A DNA stretch of 64,000 bases from Lindgomyces ingoldianus (lineage: Eukaryota; Ascomycota; Dothideomycetes; Pleosporales; Lindgomycetaceae). The notes beneath the pieces were generated by a model, which had not been told where the DNA came from, did no database searches, and was given only the letters and a program-made list of their open reading frames with translations. The stretch covers positions 1,867,522-1,931,521 of the forward strand of contig NW_022985167.1 of the NCBI RefSeq assembly GCF_010093535.1. The letters are read 5' to 3'. Shown here in pieces: positions 53,934-64,000 of this stretch (position 1 is the stretch's first letter; every line of letters starts with the position of its first letter). The position numbers and the translations under genes are program-made.

Positions 53934-54333
53934 AGCCTGCTTGTGCTCGTCTGGTGTCCAGTACATATGTAAGTCAGCGCGTTGTAGTTCATTATGATAT
54001 TCTATTCTTCTAGTAACTTCTCTTCTCGTCTAGTCACAATAAGCGCCCATCCCCAATATCCTGTGAAGTGGTACTATGCCCATTCTCGAATTTCACAGTC
54101 ACCTCCAGCCCATTGTAAATTCACTATGTGAGACATTGGAACTCAGTGACTGTACCAGCCGGCTTTTCCCGACCATTCTTTATCTTATGACAATGTTCCA
54201 CTTCACTCGAATATAAAACTCCCTAAGATCTAGTTTGTAAAGGCCTTATCTTCTTGTATTCTCTACCACACTAGGAAATTAACTTCTCCCCTACCCACTT
54301 CAAAACTACAAACAACCGACCAAGAAAACGATC
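53934..54333. other. Intergenic between GH35 and the RING protein
   Basis: The GH35 tail and the promoter of the RING gene (including CACTCGAATATAAAACTCCC near 54,205, a possible TATA box at ATATAAAA). Nothing else seen. Confidence 0.5.
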
Positions 54334-55728
54334 ATGTCTCGACGCACTAGTGAGTTCCGCACTTGTCAAGACTTAGCAAATTCCTTCTCCTCAGACGATG
54401 ACTACGATCAACGCGATCAACACCGAGGTGGCAACCGTCGCGACCGCGAGTCTATTTCTGATCTTTATGGAGATGGCCACCGTCTAGGGCCTAGTGGTTT
54501 CACATTGGGACGTTTCGGAACGTCTTTTTCTACCTCCCTTGGGCGTGAGCGTCATCGCGAGGGATATCGTGATAGAGACCGAGATGGGGCTCAGCTCGGT
54601 GTACGCGATACTCTACGAAACCTATTCTCTACCTCTGCAGATGGGCTGCGGGAGGTTAGGCATGATGGTACACCCCAAGGTAGGTATGGTCGTAGCAGCC
54701 GCCATTCGGATCGACTAGATGTTATGTTTTGCTCTCGGAACCAACCGCGTTCTCCCCGCGAGGATACCCGGAGACATCGTCGTTCGTTGTACCCCCCTGA
54801 GTGGAACCACGATAATCGTAGGAGTAGGAGTGGAGATGAATCTGATTCATTTGGGTTTGCGAGCGTACCTACGCGTCAGCTTGAGGGTATGCTGAGGGAT
54901 ATTCGGAATGGACACTCTGGCAGAGACGACCACTGGGGCAGAGACGACCACTGGGACTGGGATTGGGACCGGGACAGCGACAGGGACCGAGAGCGGCATC
55001 GTCGTCCTACGCACTCTGCTGAGCGAAGCCATGATAACAATAGAGACCGGACTGGATACCTACCTGGCCCTTTTGGTTTTGCTAGTATGTCTACAGAGCA
55101 ACCTGAGAGGATACTTGATGACGACCGGCGCGCTGCCCACGGTGGCAACCGGAATGGTACTAACTACGGGTCCTCTTCCCGCCCTCGACCTCGCTCCCCA
55201 TCACGCTCGCATAACCGCGAAGATGACATCCTACCCTTTAGCCGGCGGCGGGCTCGCGAAACCCCCGAACTCTTCTCCAGCTCCGAATTCGACGAAATCC
55301 TCCAGGATATGGAAACAAGTCGCGGCCACTACCGCCTAGACGGTAACAGCAACACATTCTCCGGGCGCAATCCCTCTCGCGCCGCAGCCCTAACCACAGC
55401 TTCCACCCAGCGCCTGAATCCCACGACAGCAGATTCAACTATCCCCACTGACCTCGAGGATGTCCCACTCATCGCAACTGGCGCCCGCATCGACACCTCG
55501 CGCTATACAACCGCGGTGCGGAATCCGCCTGCCGGCGAAACTTGTGCCATCTGCCTTGATCTAGAGAAAGACGGTGATGGGTTGCGCAAACCGCAGGGTT
55601 GTGAGCACCTGTTTCATCTGGGGTGTTTAGATGAGTGGGTTAATGGTATTGCCGCTAATAGTAATCGGTGCCCCGTATGTAGGAAGTATTTTACGCGCAA
55701 GCGGAGGGATGTTAGGATGGGGGGATAG
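54334..55728 (+). CDS. RING-H2 finger protein (likely E3 ubiquitin ligase)
   Basis: An intronless frame of 464 residues. The first ~390 residues are of low complexity: Arg, Asp, Ser, Gly and His-rich with repeats such as GRDDHWGRDDHW and DRDSDRDRER, so largely disordered. The C-terminal RING-H2 runs from CAIC (404-407) through GCEHLFHLGC to CPVC (about 447-450), with the order C-C-C-H-H-C-C-C intact. It would bind an E2 and transfer ubiquitin to an unknown target. No membrane helix or other targeting domain is seen. Other RING-like and kinase genes follow on the same strand. Confidence 0.85.
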   Translation: MSRRTSEFRTCQDLANSFSSDDDYDQRDQHRGGNRRDRESISDLYGDGHRLGPSGFTLGRFGTSFSTSLGRERHREGYRDRDRDGAQLGVRDTLRNLFSTSADGLREVRHDGTPQGRYGRSSRHSDRLDVMFCSRNQPRSPREDTRRHRRSLYPPEWNHDNRRSRSGDESDSFGFASVPTRQLEGMLRDIRNGHSGRDDHWGRDDHWDWDWDRDSDRDRERHRRPTHSAERSHDNNRDRTGYLPGPFGFASMSTEQPERILDDDRRAAHGGNRNGTNYGSSSRPRPRSPSRSHNREDDILPFSRRRARETPELFSSSEFDEILQDMETSRGHYRLDGNSNTFSGRNPSRAAALTTASTQRLNPTTADSTIPTDLEDVPLIATGARIDTSRYTTAVRNPPAGETCAICLDLEKDGDGLRKPQGCEHLFHLGCLDEWVNGIAANSNRCPVCRKYFTRKRRDVRMGG

Positions 55729-56673
55729 AGTGTTTCTTCGGACGGGGCTCGAGGTTGATGAAGGGCTGTGTATTAGGATTGTGTTGGATAGGTAGGTAGC
55801 GCTGAACAGGCTGTGGATGGGTGGCATATGCGAAATGGGTAAGCGTGTAGCATAGTGGTGGACGCATAATGATAAGATATATTTCGAATATACCAGCCTC
55901 TTTCATTTTCTGTGATTTTATGTTGTGTCTTGATTTACCTACATTTACCTACAGTTCTAGTGTTTTCTGAAAAAGAGCTAGCGTCCATCCCTGCAAGCAG
56001 GGTTGTTATTAATAATTTAATTCATTAGATTAACAACGTCCTTTCCTTCGTAGCGAGACACCCTGTGTACCGAGACAAATAAGGGGTACTGTAACTTCCA
56101 GTAACTGCAAAGCCTCTATGCACAACAAGTGTTGCTATAGTTCTATAAAAATAATCTACTGTAGCTAATCCTAAATGCCTGTTATCTAATCTTCCCCAAA
56201 AATTACGTTCTCATTGTTTCCTACAAGCCTTATTTGTACAGCATCTTTTTTCGTGGCGCAACAGACTTCCCTCCTCACAGCGCCAACGTTAAGCCTATAC
56301 CGCTCCAGATTTTTGTAGAATAGCCTTGTCCAAGCCCCAGAGCTTTTCTTTAATACTGGGGAGTCATCGTCAGCCATATGCACGCTGCAGGGCGCAATTC
56401 ATGCAGGGTCGCCAGGCCGATCGGTACCTCAAGCAGAAGCGAGCTACTAATTCTAGCTAATACAAGATGACTTTATGCACGTTCACCTCATCATCCGCAG
56501 GTAATTTACTGTAAGATCTATAGCTATGCGAATCGCACGAGTGCTCAGATTATAGTTAAATCCAACCTAGGATTAGGAGCAGTGCTAAGACACGGCTCCA
56601 GCACTTGTGTAGTCAGCCAACGGATTCCTAACGTCGAAACCAGCTTTGACACAGCCATTCTACACACTTCGAG
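55729..56673. other. Intergenic with a short palindrome
   Basis: An AT-rich near-palindrome, GTTGTTATTAAT...ATTAACAAC, lies at about 56,006-56,037 and could be the centre of a small MITE-like element. Otherwise nothing is supported. Confidence 0.4.
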
Positions 56674-56988
56674 ATGCAGTCTAAAGCGCAGCAATACCTA
56701 CATTTGAAACATGGAGACATATCATCACGTCGCCCTCAAGCGCCGAAATCCGCTGTTGTCTCATCGAGCCACGGATGCGTGTACCTTCCCTGTGGTAAGC
56801 AACAGAAATACTTACTTGAGAGCTGTACTAAAATTGTAGGACACCCATTTTGCAAGCCTCACATTACAGAGTGGTTCGAGGCGTCAGGAGGGAGGACATG
56901 TCCAATGTGCAGACAAGACGTTCCTGAGGACGCACATTTTAAGAGAGATGGCGCATACATGCTTGGTTGGCCGCGCAGTTTTTCGTGA
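56674..56988 (+). pseudogene. RING-finger fragment lacking the first Cys pair
   Basis: Splicing out a 45-bp stretch (donor GTAAGC after CTTCCCTGTG, acceptor AATTGTAG) gives VYLPCGHPFCKPHITEWF, then GGRTCPMCRQDVPED. This is the second half of a RING domain, ending GWPRSFS-stop. The first C-x2-C pair expected upstream is absent in the frame from 56,674, and no upstream exon restores it. It may be a truncated copy, or a gene whose first exon I failed to find. Role unknown. Confidence 0.45.
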
Positions 56989-57383
56989 GGCAACTTAGCT
57001 AATATTAGATTGAAGTTAATAACAGCCTTTGTCCAGTTGTACGATGCTCTTGTCGAGTTCGGCAAACGATTGACGAAGACGCTACTTGGAAGGTTCATCG
57101 GGGACCGGTGAATTATTTTGCCGATGGTGATGACTCCAGCTCCGAAGAATTTCCGGCTTGGCTTAGTCTGCACTACGCCTTCAGCACTTCTTCGCGTCCC
57201 TGCTTTCTCTTTCCTTACAACCTCCCTCATCTCTCAACAAAGCCTGAAACCTGGCTCGCATCGTCTTATAACCTCTCTTTGATATCCTATCTCTATAGAT
57301 TTGCGCCGCTCCTTATTCAGCTGCCTTTTATGTCGCCTTGTTCATTGACTACCTCAGCGCCTCGTTCTTCACGCTTCCTCACC

Positions 57384-59835
57384 ATGGCAGACGGGTCGAG
57401 TTTAGAGGTAATCAAGGCAAACCCCATTAGCAAAGGACTAAATGCCTTTCTTACCTCTTTCGAATCCACCTGCAGAGATCTGGGTATCTCAGGGCCGGAC
57501 GGGCTGCACAATATTGGTGGTGAAGGTACGGCTCATTACCAACTCGCGAAAGTCCCTAACATTAAAAGGAACCAAAAATTGCCTCCTTGACCTTATATCA
57601 GCTTTGCTGGTTCTCCCTGCATCTCGTTCACTGCCTTCTAAGGGTAATAACATAAACCTCTTTGGCGATCTGTTGGAGCTGAGCTCAGCGATCAACTCCG
57701 GCAACTTCAACACCAAGCATATCATACCGCTCCTCAGAGCGGTCCTTAACAATGAGCCTGATGAAGTCATCTGGAACAATGTCTACGCCGCTGTTACCGC
57801 GTCTACGGCTTTCACAATCGTCAAACCCACAACTCCTCCGCTGTCCGCCCCCTACCTCACCGCCTCCTTCCAGCAGACGCCATGGCAGCACAACACGGGC
57901 AGCTTCGCGAACTCCACCGAACACCGCAAATATGTGGATGGCGTGCTGAAGGAGGAATTGGGACAGCTGTACGTCGAGGTCCCTGGTTTCTTCGATGCCT
58001 ACTTTGGAAGCGTCCTGGGCCTGAAGTCGGTAGCGCAGGCCGTGTTCGACAAGTGCAAAGAAGGGGATAATCCGCTCTACCAAGAAGAAGGCGGTTGGCA
58101 GGGCTGGCCTGAAGGCGCGAGGGAACGTGACGTCTTAAGCTGGTTTGCGCCGCTTACCGGCCAGCTCTTAGACTTCGCAGCAGAGAGTCAGCCCGTCTCC
58201 AGGCCTCGACGGCGGCCGCTGGCACAGCCCCACCAGCCCGTGCAAGGCTCCACCGCCGACCGCAAGTTAGACGTCGGCTTCGTAGACGACCCGAGCGCCT
58301 GCGTTGACTCCAAATGCCACTGGTCGCAGATCCTCATACCAGGAGAACTCAAGAGCAATCCATCGGCCGACATAGCCTCCAAAGCATGGCTTGACCTAGG
58401 GAGATATGCGAGAGAGGTGCTCGCTGCTCAAGACAGCCGCCGCTTCGTTCTTGGCTTTACACTGTGCGGATCTCTTATGCGACTGTGGGAATTCGACCGG
58501 TTAGGGGGCATCGCGTCCGCGCAATTTGACGTCAACGAAGATGGACTGCAGTTCGTGTCCGCTGTGCTTGGGTTCCTGTGGATGAATGAGGAGCAGCTTG
58601 GATTTGACCCTACTATCATCACTGCCGGGGACAAGCGGTACATCGAGATCGAACGGGACAACCACACAGAGCGACTCATCATTGACAAGGTCATGAAACG
58701 CGTGCCTTGTGTCGCTGGTCGAGCAACAACCTGTTGGAAAGCCTATCGTGAAGGAGACAATACGCGAGCACCCCTTGTCATCAAAGACTCATGGCAATAC
58801 CCGGAACGAGAGGAGGAGGGCGAGTTACTACAGGAGGCGACCGACAAAGGCGTGGTCAATGTCGCGAGATACTATCACCACGAGACGGTCTGCGTGGGCG
58901 GCCAGGACGACGACATCCGCGTGAACGTGCGACGAGGCCTAGACATAACGAAAGCGAAATACTACAGGCCGGAAAGCTTGATGCCGCCTCCAAGCACAGC
59001 TGGACGTCGCGTTTCGCGGATAGGCCGAAGCAGCAGTGTTGCCGGGCGCAAGCGGTCCTCCAGCTGCACCGGCGCACCGCTGCCACCTACCAAGCGAACC
59101 TGTTCAAGCTCTCCAACAAAGGGCGGAAGGGCGACAGCAAATCGAGTGCGTCGTCGCGTCATTGTCCGTGACTACGGGAAGGCTATCTACAAGGCAAGCT
59201 CCCGGACTAGTCTTCTTGGTGCGTTGGAAAGCTGCATTGAAGGATACGAGTCGTTGCACACACGAGCTGGTATGCTACAATGCGATATCTCACCAAACAA
59301 CCTCATGATGAACGAAGAGGATGATAACCCCTCCTGGCGCGCGTTTTTAATTGACCTTGACCTTGCCATTAAGGAGCAGCGGGAGAAATCTTCAGGGGCC
59401 CGAGGGAAGACCGGCACACGAGCGTTCATGGCGATTGGAGTGCTTCTAGACGACGAAAAGCATTCGTTCATGCATGATCTGGAGTCGTTCTTCTGGGTGT
59501 TATTCTGGATTTGCATTCACTATGATGGGCCGGGGCGAGATATTGGGGTGACTGAGTTTGAGAAGTGGAATTACGTGAGTATGGAGGAGTTGGCAGATTT
59601 AAAAGCAGGGCTAGTCGGCAGAGAAAGACGTTTTCTGAACCGGATCAACAAAGCCTTCACACCGTACTACTGGCCGTTGATCCCATGTGTAAATAAGCTG
59701 CGGAAGGTTGTCTTCCCAATGGACAAACCGTGGGAGAGAGAAGATAGGACGCTCTACATGCGGATGAAGGTGATTCTTCAGGAAGCGAGAGAGAATTTAG
59801 AAGGCTCAATCGAATCACAACAGGAGGATAAGTAA
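57384..59835 (+). CDS. FunK1-family fungal protein kinase
   Basis: Two exons, 57,384-57,525 and 57,602-59,835, with a 76-bp intron (donor GTACGG, branch CCTAAC, acceptor ATCAG). The product is 791 residues. An N-terminal helical region (to about 250) precedes the kinase-like domain. Markers are VIKDSWQYPEREEEGELLQEA, MLQCDISPNNLMMNEEDDNPSW (catalytic loop DISPNN), FLIDLDLAIKEQRE (DLD in place of DFG), KTGTRAFMAIGVLL and HDLESFFWVLFWICIHYDGPG. These are typical of the fungal-specific FunK1 group (PF17667), which is often expanded near repeats. Between the halves a disordered Ser/Arg/Pro-rich insert occurs. Substrate and pathway are unknown. It is the last intact gene before the right-hand repeat region. 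Confidence 0.88.
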
Positions 59836-60446
59836 GCATCAAAGAGAAGTGCATAATTATGGGCTGTGCTTTCATAAACCCTTGTTAAGCTAAGCCCGTT
59901 GTTGGTGGTTAAAGCGTTCGCTCCTGCCAACTTTTCACCCAAGCAAGCTTACACGCAGGAACTTTGAATTCTATTACCTCCCACTTGCAACTCTAAGCTC
60001 TCTACATAAATTAAAATTTTCTGCTACTTCTTAGGATAGGACAGGGTTAGATAATCCTAGCCCTGAGATTAAAGGAAGTTCTAAAAGTTGAAGGCAAGCT
60101 TGGGGAGATTCTGTTACGGATATCTTACCTCGACTTTCCTATTACTAGGTGCCTTCGGACGGTAACTTGGTCTTTGAAGGGGATGGAGAGGGGATAGAGG
60201 GAGAGAGAGGAGAGGGGGTGTTTGGGAAAAGGTACGTCACGTAATACTCAACTTACAATGGCGTGTGGAGGGTATACAATCCTCCGTACAATCCTTGTGG
60301 AGTAGAGGTGAGGTAGGAGGGTAGTAAAAAGTAGGTAAAAAAGTAGCAAGATAACTAATATATTTTATACTCTTATAAATAGAAAAAAGTCTTCTGCACG
60401 CTTCTAGTTAAGAAGGATATTAGATATCTTGCTATACCTAAGGCTG
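59836..60446. other. Intergenic, entering repeat region
   Basis: A purine-rich stretch (GGGGATAGAGGGAGAGAGAGG) lies near 60,190. No gene seen. AT content rises toward the right. Confidence 0.45.
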
Positions 60447-60927
60447 TGTGACGGCTCGGACCGCGTCACATGCATGCTGCCTCGACCCTGGCTTACCCCT
60501 GAGCTTAGCGCCTTGGCAAGAGTTTGACCTTCAAACCGCGAAGCAGCTTCCTCTGCTCCTTAGTTTAATCTAGTCGAATTACCTCCCCTCTTGCTTGTTG
60601 CTTGAGCGTGCCGAGCGTGACAGGCTGTGCCTTGTACAGTAAGAATAACCACAACCCCCTAAAGGTGGTGGGAAGTTAAGACTATATACCTTGGGTGATT
60701 GCACTAATCGCAACTTCTAAAAGTGATCGCAGAATATTTCCGCAATTACTGCGATTGTTTGCTAAATCCTGCAATTGCTCTCCTAACCTATAGATATGCG
60801 CTATACCTGTTCTAGAGCATCACGTGGTGTGACCTCTGCGGGCCGTGCCCTCACCAGCCTCGGTCCGTCCTTCCTCCGTGGGGTTGGAGACTCGCATGTT
60901 CCTCTAGCCTAACCAATGGTCGTAACA
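60447..60927 (+). repeat. LTR-like sequence (diverged relative of 2208-2437)
   Basis: It starts TGTGACG and ends CGTAACA, near-inverted termini of an LTR. The 3' half matches the left-edge element in block order (ATCACGTG, GGCCGTGCCC, TCGGTCCGTCCTTC, TGGGGTTGGAG, GTAACA). An internal palindrome-like GTGCCGAGCGTGACAGG lies near 60,610. It may comprise one LTR or two nested ends. Confidence 0.45.
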
Positions 60928-63900
60928 GTTTTAGACCTTCTAATATGTACTTAAGCTTAGATTAAAGGTTTTCTAAAGCAACTAGAACTAGAACTAGTTA
61001 CACTAAAGAAGTTTGCTTGTCTCTATAAGTAGCTACATAACATAAATTATATAAAAGAAAGCGGATTAAAGTAGAAATAGCCTTAATAGTTTAGAAAAGT
61101 CTACACTTAACAGCTTTAAAAGAGTTTAGAGCGCGCAGTAATAGAAAGAAGGCAAAGAAGCAGGTGTAAGTGTTACAATCCTTGCTTCGTGGAAGCACTC
61201 AGGTCTTATGATATTCCTAGGGGGAAGTAGGACAGGTAGTAGGGGCCAACCAGTAGGGTGTACAGTCCTACGTGCAGGCTAATAGGCTATTAGAGGGGAG
61301 TAGGGTAACTAGATTATAGTTTGCCCTTAATGCAGCAGTAAAAAGGCTAGGTTAAACAGTCTTATTAGATAAAGTTAAAGGTATATATAGTGTAAAATAT
61401 ATAAATAGTATTATAGCTTTTTAGAAAGCTAAATGCTACTTAGTCTATGTAAAGAATAAACTAAATGTTAAACACACCTTCTAAAGGTTGTTTAATAAGG
61501 GAACTATATACATATGTTAGTAACGCTAAAGGGAGCAGAAAAAGTTTATAGAAGCCTACTAAAAGAAGCTTTATAAGCTCCCTAGAGCTCCCTAGATTTA
61601 CAGCCTGTTTTCTTATTAAATAACATATTCTTCTATTACTACAGGTAGCTGTGCTGCGTCTGTGTCCTCTAATTAGTTTATAAGCAAGCCCTGTTCTAAT
61701 CTAGCTAGATTGTAGAGCACTGCTAGTAGAGTTACACTAGTCTAACTGTAGACTGTAACACGCTGCCCCTTCTCTCTAGCAGCGTCCTTACTGCTCTGCT
61801 TACACAACTGTGTTAGTAAAAGTTTATTTATAAAGTAAGTGTTTACCTACTAAAAAGCATCCTTAACATCTATTTTTTTTAAACTAAATAGCTTACTAGT
61901 CTTATTTTTACTATTATTTTTATATTATTTACTATTTTAATTCTTTTTACTAGATAAAGATAAAGCCTTATAGTGCTTACTAATTTTTAGAGTTATTTTA
62001 TGTGTTAACTTTATTCTTAGACAAGTGTGTTAAGTGTGTAAAAAAGTATAATAAGTGCAACACCTTTATTTCTAATGCTGTGTAAGATTAGTTAAAGAAG
62101 AAGAGAAAAACACTTCTATAAAAAGCTATAGCTATAAAAGCCTAGAAGTAAAAGCTTAAAGAAGAGATGTTATATTAAGTTTAGGCAACTTTAGAGGCAA
62201 CAGCTAGGGAGCGTTTTAAGTAGGATTATATCTAAAAATTACTAAATTTATTAGAGGCTTAATGTGTAAAGTACTTAAAAAAAAACCTTTTTTTCTTAAA
62301 TAAAATAAAAGCTTTTAAAGCTAAAGTAAAAAGTTACTTTTTTTTATAGCCCTTATTAGCTAGGACTTGTCTTTAAAAGCTGCTGCTATCTAGTAATAAC
62401 ATAGCTATTTTTTTTTAATATAAGTGCCTTATTACCTAGCTAGTTTCTTTTAGATAAGCTTAAAAGTACTTTTATACTAATAGCTGCGCGTTCTATAAAT
62501 TCTTAGCTAGTTTTTATATATTTTTACTAGTAAGCTACTTTTTTTATTTTACTAAAAATTTCTTTTTATTTTTTTAATTACTTATAATATGCTTAACTTT
62601 ATATTCTGTTTCCTTATCTTTTTATTTTTATGTAGATAAAAGAATTTCTTTAGAAGCTATCTTTAACTTAAAGATGTAGAACTAACGTACTTCATAGGCG
62701 AGTCGCTCACACACCCGAGTCGCTTACTTTTGCCAAGACCCCACCCTAACAAACTCTATTATAGCCTATAACAACCCGCTCTAGCACTATATAGTACAGT
62801 ACAGCCTAGAATATTATTTAAATACTACTTCTGCTTCTTACTTACACATTTGCGCGTTATGCCTAGTCTAATTGCACTATCTGCAGCGCCTTTAGAATAG
62901 CTTACTTACTTTAGCTTACACCTGCTTTTTTGCCTTCTTTCTATTACTGCGCGCTCTAAACTTCTTTAAAGCTGTTAAGTGTAGGCTTTTTTAAATTATT
63001 AAGGTTTTTTTTACCTTAATCTACTTTTTTTTATGTAATTTATATTATATAGCAGCCTTATTAGCTACTTAAAGCTTAGTAATTTCTTATTACACTAACA
63101 CTAGCTTATGCGTAATTATTACTACCCCTTTTAAGACTTTTTTAAACACCTTAACTATAAAAGTTAGTAAACTATTTATATACTTTTAAATTTTTATCTT
63201 TATAAGCATTAATTATAACCTAAGTTCTAAAGTAGTGCTTAGGGTTTACAACTACTAGGGCTTATTATATATAAGTAGTAGTAGTAATAGAGTGCGCAAC
63301 TTTACATTAAGGCCTATTATAACTTATTATAGGTTAAAAAGAACTAATCTAGCGCCTTAAAACCCTCCTTAGATATTACTAAAAGTAATTATAGCATTAT
63401 AAGCTACTTTAAAGCATAGTAAGAACTTTATTTTTATAATATAAGTAATCTAGTTGCGCATAAGGTTTTTAGCTTAGCGCTTATATACTTTCTTTAAAAA
63501 AGTAAAACAACCTACATTAAGTAGCTATAAAAAGTGTAATAAGTAAAAAGGCATGTAGATAGTAATAATTTTATTATCTTTATAGTATTACTAGAAATAA
63601 AGTAAGTTATAGCTTTTATAGCTGTTAATAACTAGCAGATAGTAGCTGCTAACAGTATGCTTTTTTATATGCATGTTAAAGTGCTTTAACTAGTCTAAAC
63701 TAAGCTAATTAGTAGTCTAGCTACACTTAAAAATTATAATAACCTAATTCTAAAGTAGATTTTCCTTTTTATACTAGTTTAAAAAGTAGTTGCTACCTTA
63801 GAAAATAATAAAAAGCAGAATAGCCTACCCTTTAGCATTAATGCCCTAGATAGCTGTTGTCTACTCCTAGTTGCCTAGCTAGACTGCTTTTAGCTGTCCT

Positions 63901-64000
63901 TATCTCTCTAAACCTGTAACAACTGCTCTAGTAGATATCTAGCCTATTATAAACCCTATTTTATTAAAGTTGTACGTGTTGTTATTCTAGATGCTATACT
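60928..64000. mobile_element. Decayed AT-rich transposon sequence (right edge)
   Basis: No intact frame. A block at 62,690-62,755 (CGAGTCGC twice, then TTTTGCCAAGACCCC) is the inverted, less mutated form of 1968-2036. The last ~95 bases match 1410-1515 in direct orientation, with C/T differences at CpA sites. A plus-strand stretch at 62,130-62,265 has coding-like residues between TAG codons. The composition (long T and A runs, CTAG-rich) is that of RIP-mutated transposons. Class not determined. Confidence 0.7.

Overview
This is genomic DNA of a filamentous ascomycete (Pezizomycotina). The evidence is short introns of about 50-105 bp with GTANGT donors and CTNAC-like branch points, and typical families: a Zn2Cys6 regulator, DUF3176, a FunK1 kinase, GMC oxidoreductase, fungal MFS and NCS1 carriers. 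The species cannot be told from the sequence.

Both ends (about 1-2440 and 59,900-64,000) are AT-rich wrecks of transposable elements. They share sequence with each other and carry CpA-to-TpA changes like those left by repeat-induced point mutation (RIP). Between them lies a gene island. Region 3.8-6.4 kb holds a 20-bp tandem array and a relic Crypton-like tyrosine-recombinase/GCR1_C gene on the minus strand, riddled with CAG-to-TAG stops. At 7.1-7.55 kb is the most unusual gene: a small two-exon secreted precursor with five 15-residue repeats, each opened by a Lys-Arg Kex2 site. A sixth, degenerate repeat lies after the stop.

Next come a DUF3176 membrane protein (8-10.4 kb, minus), an IroE-like esterase (13.4-14.4 kb, minus), a 717-residue protein of unknown function (17.7-20.0 kb, minus), a Baeyer-Villiger flavin monooxygenase (20.2-22.0 kb, minus) and a small secreted or membrane-anchored Cys-rich protein (24.6-25.5 kb, minus).

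From 27.6 to 47.4 kb the genes look like a partly decayed catabolic cluster: an anion-symporter-type MFS carrier (pseudogene), GMC oxidase, Fur-type NCS1 permease, aldehyde dehydrogenase, an arylmalonate decarboxylase/maleate isomerase-family pseudogene, a Zn2Cys6 regulator, an ACMSD-type amidohydrolase pseudogene, an FAD hydroxylase and an MFS sugar-type transporter. Together they suggest uptake, alcohol-to-acid oxidation, decarboxylation and ring hydroxylation of a heterocyclic or aromatic compound. Three of the nine are broken.

The last gene block holds divergent secreted glycosidases (GH20 and GH35), a RING-H2 protein, a RING fragment and a FunK1 kinase. A 90-base run of N at 48.4 kb is flanked by identical 83-bp copies and looks like an assembly artefact. 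Exon boundaries were read by eye from splice signals and reading frame; no searches were run.
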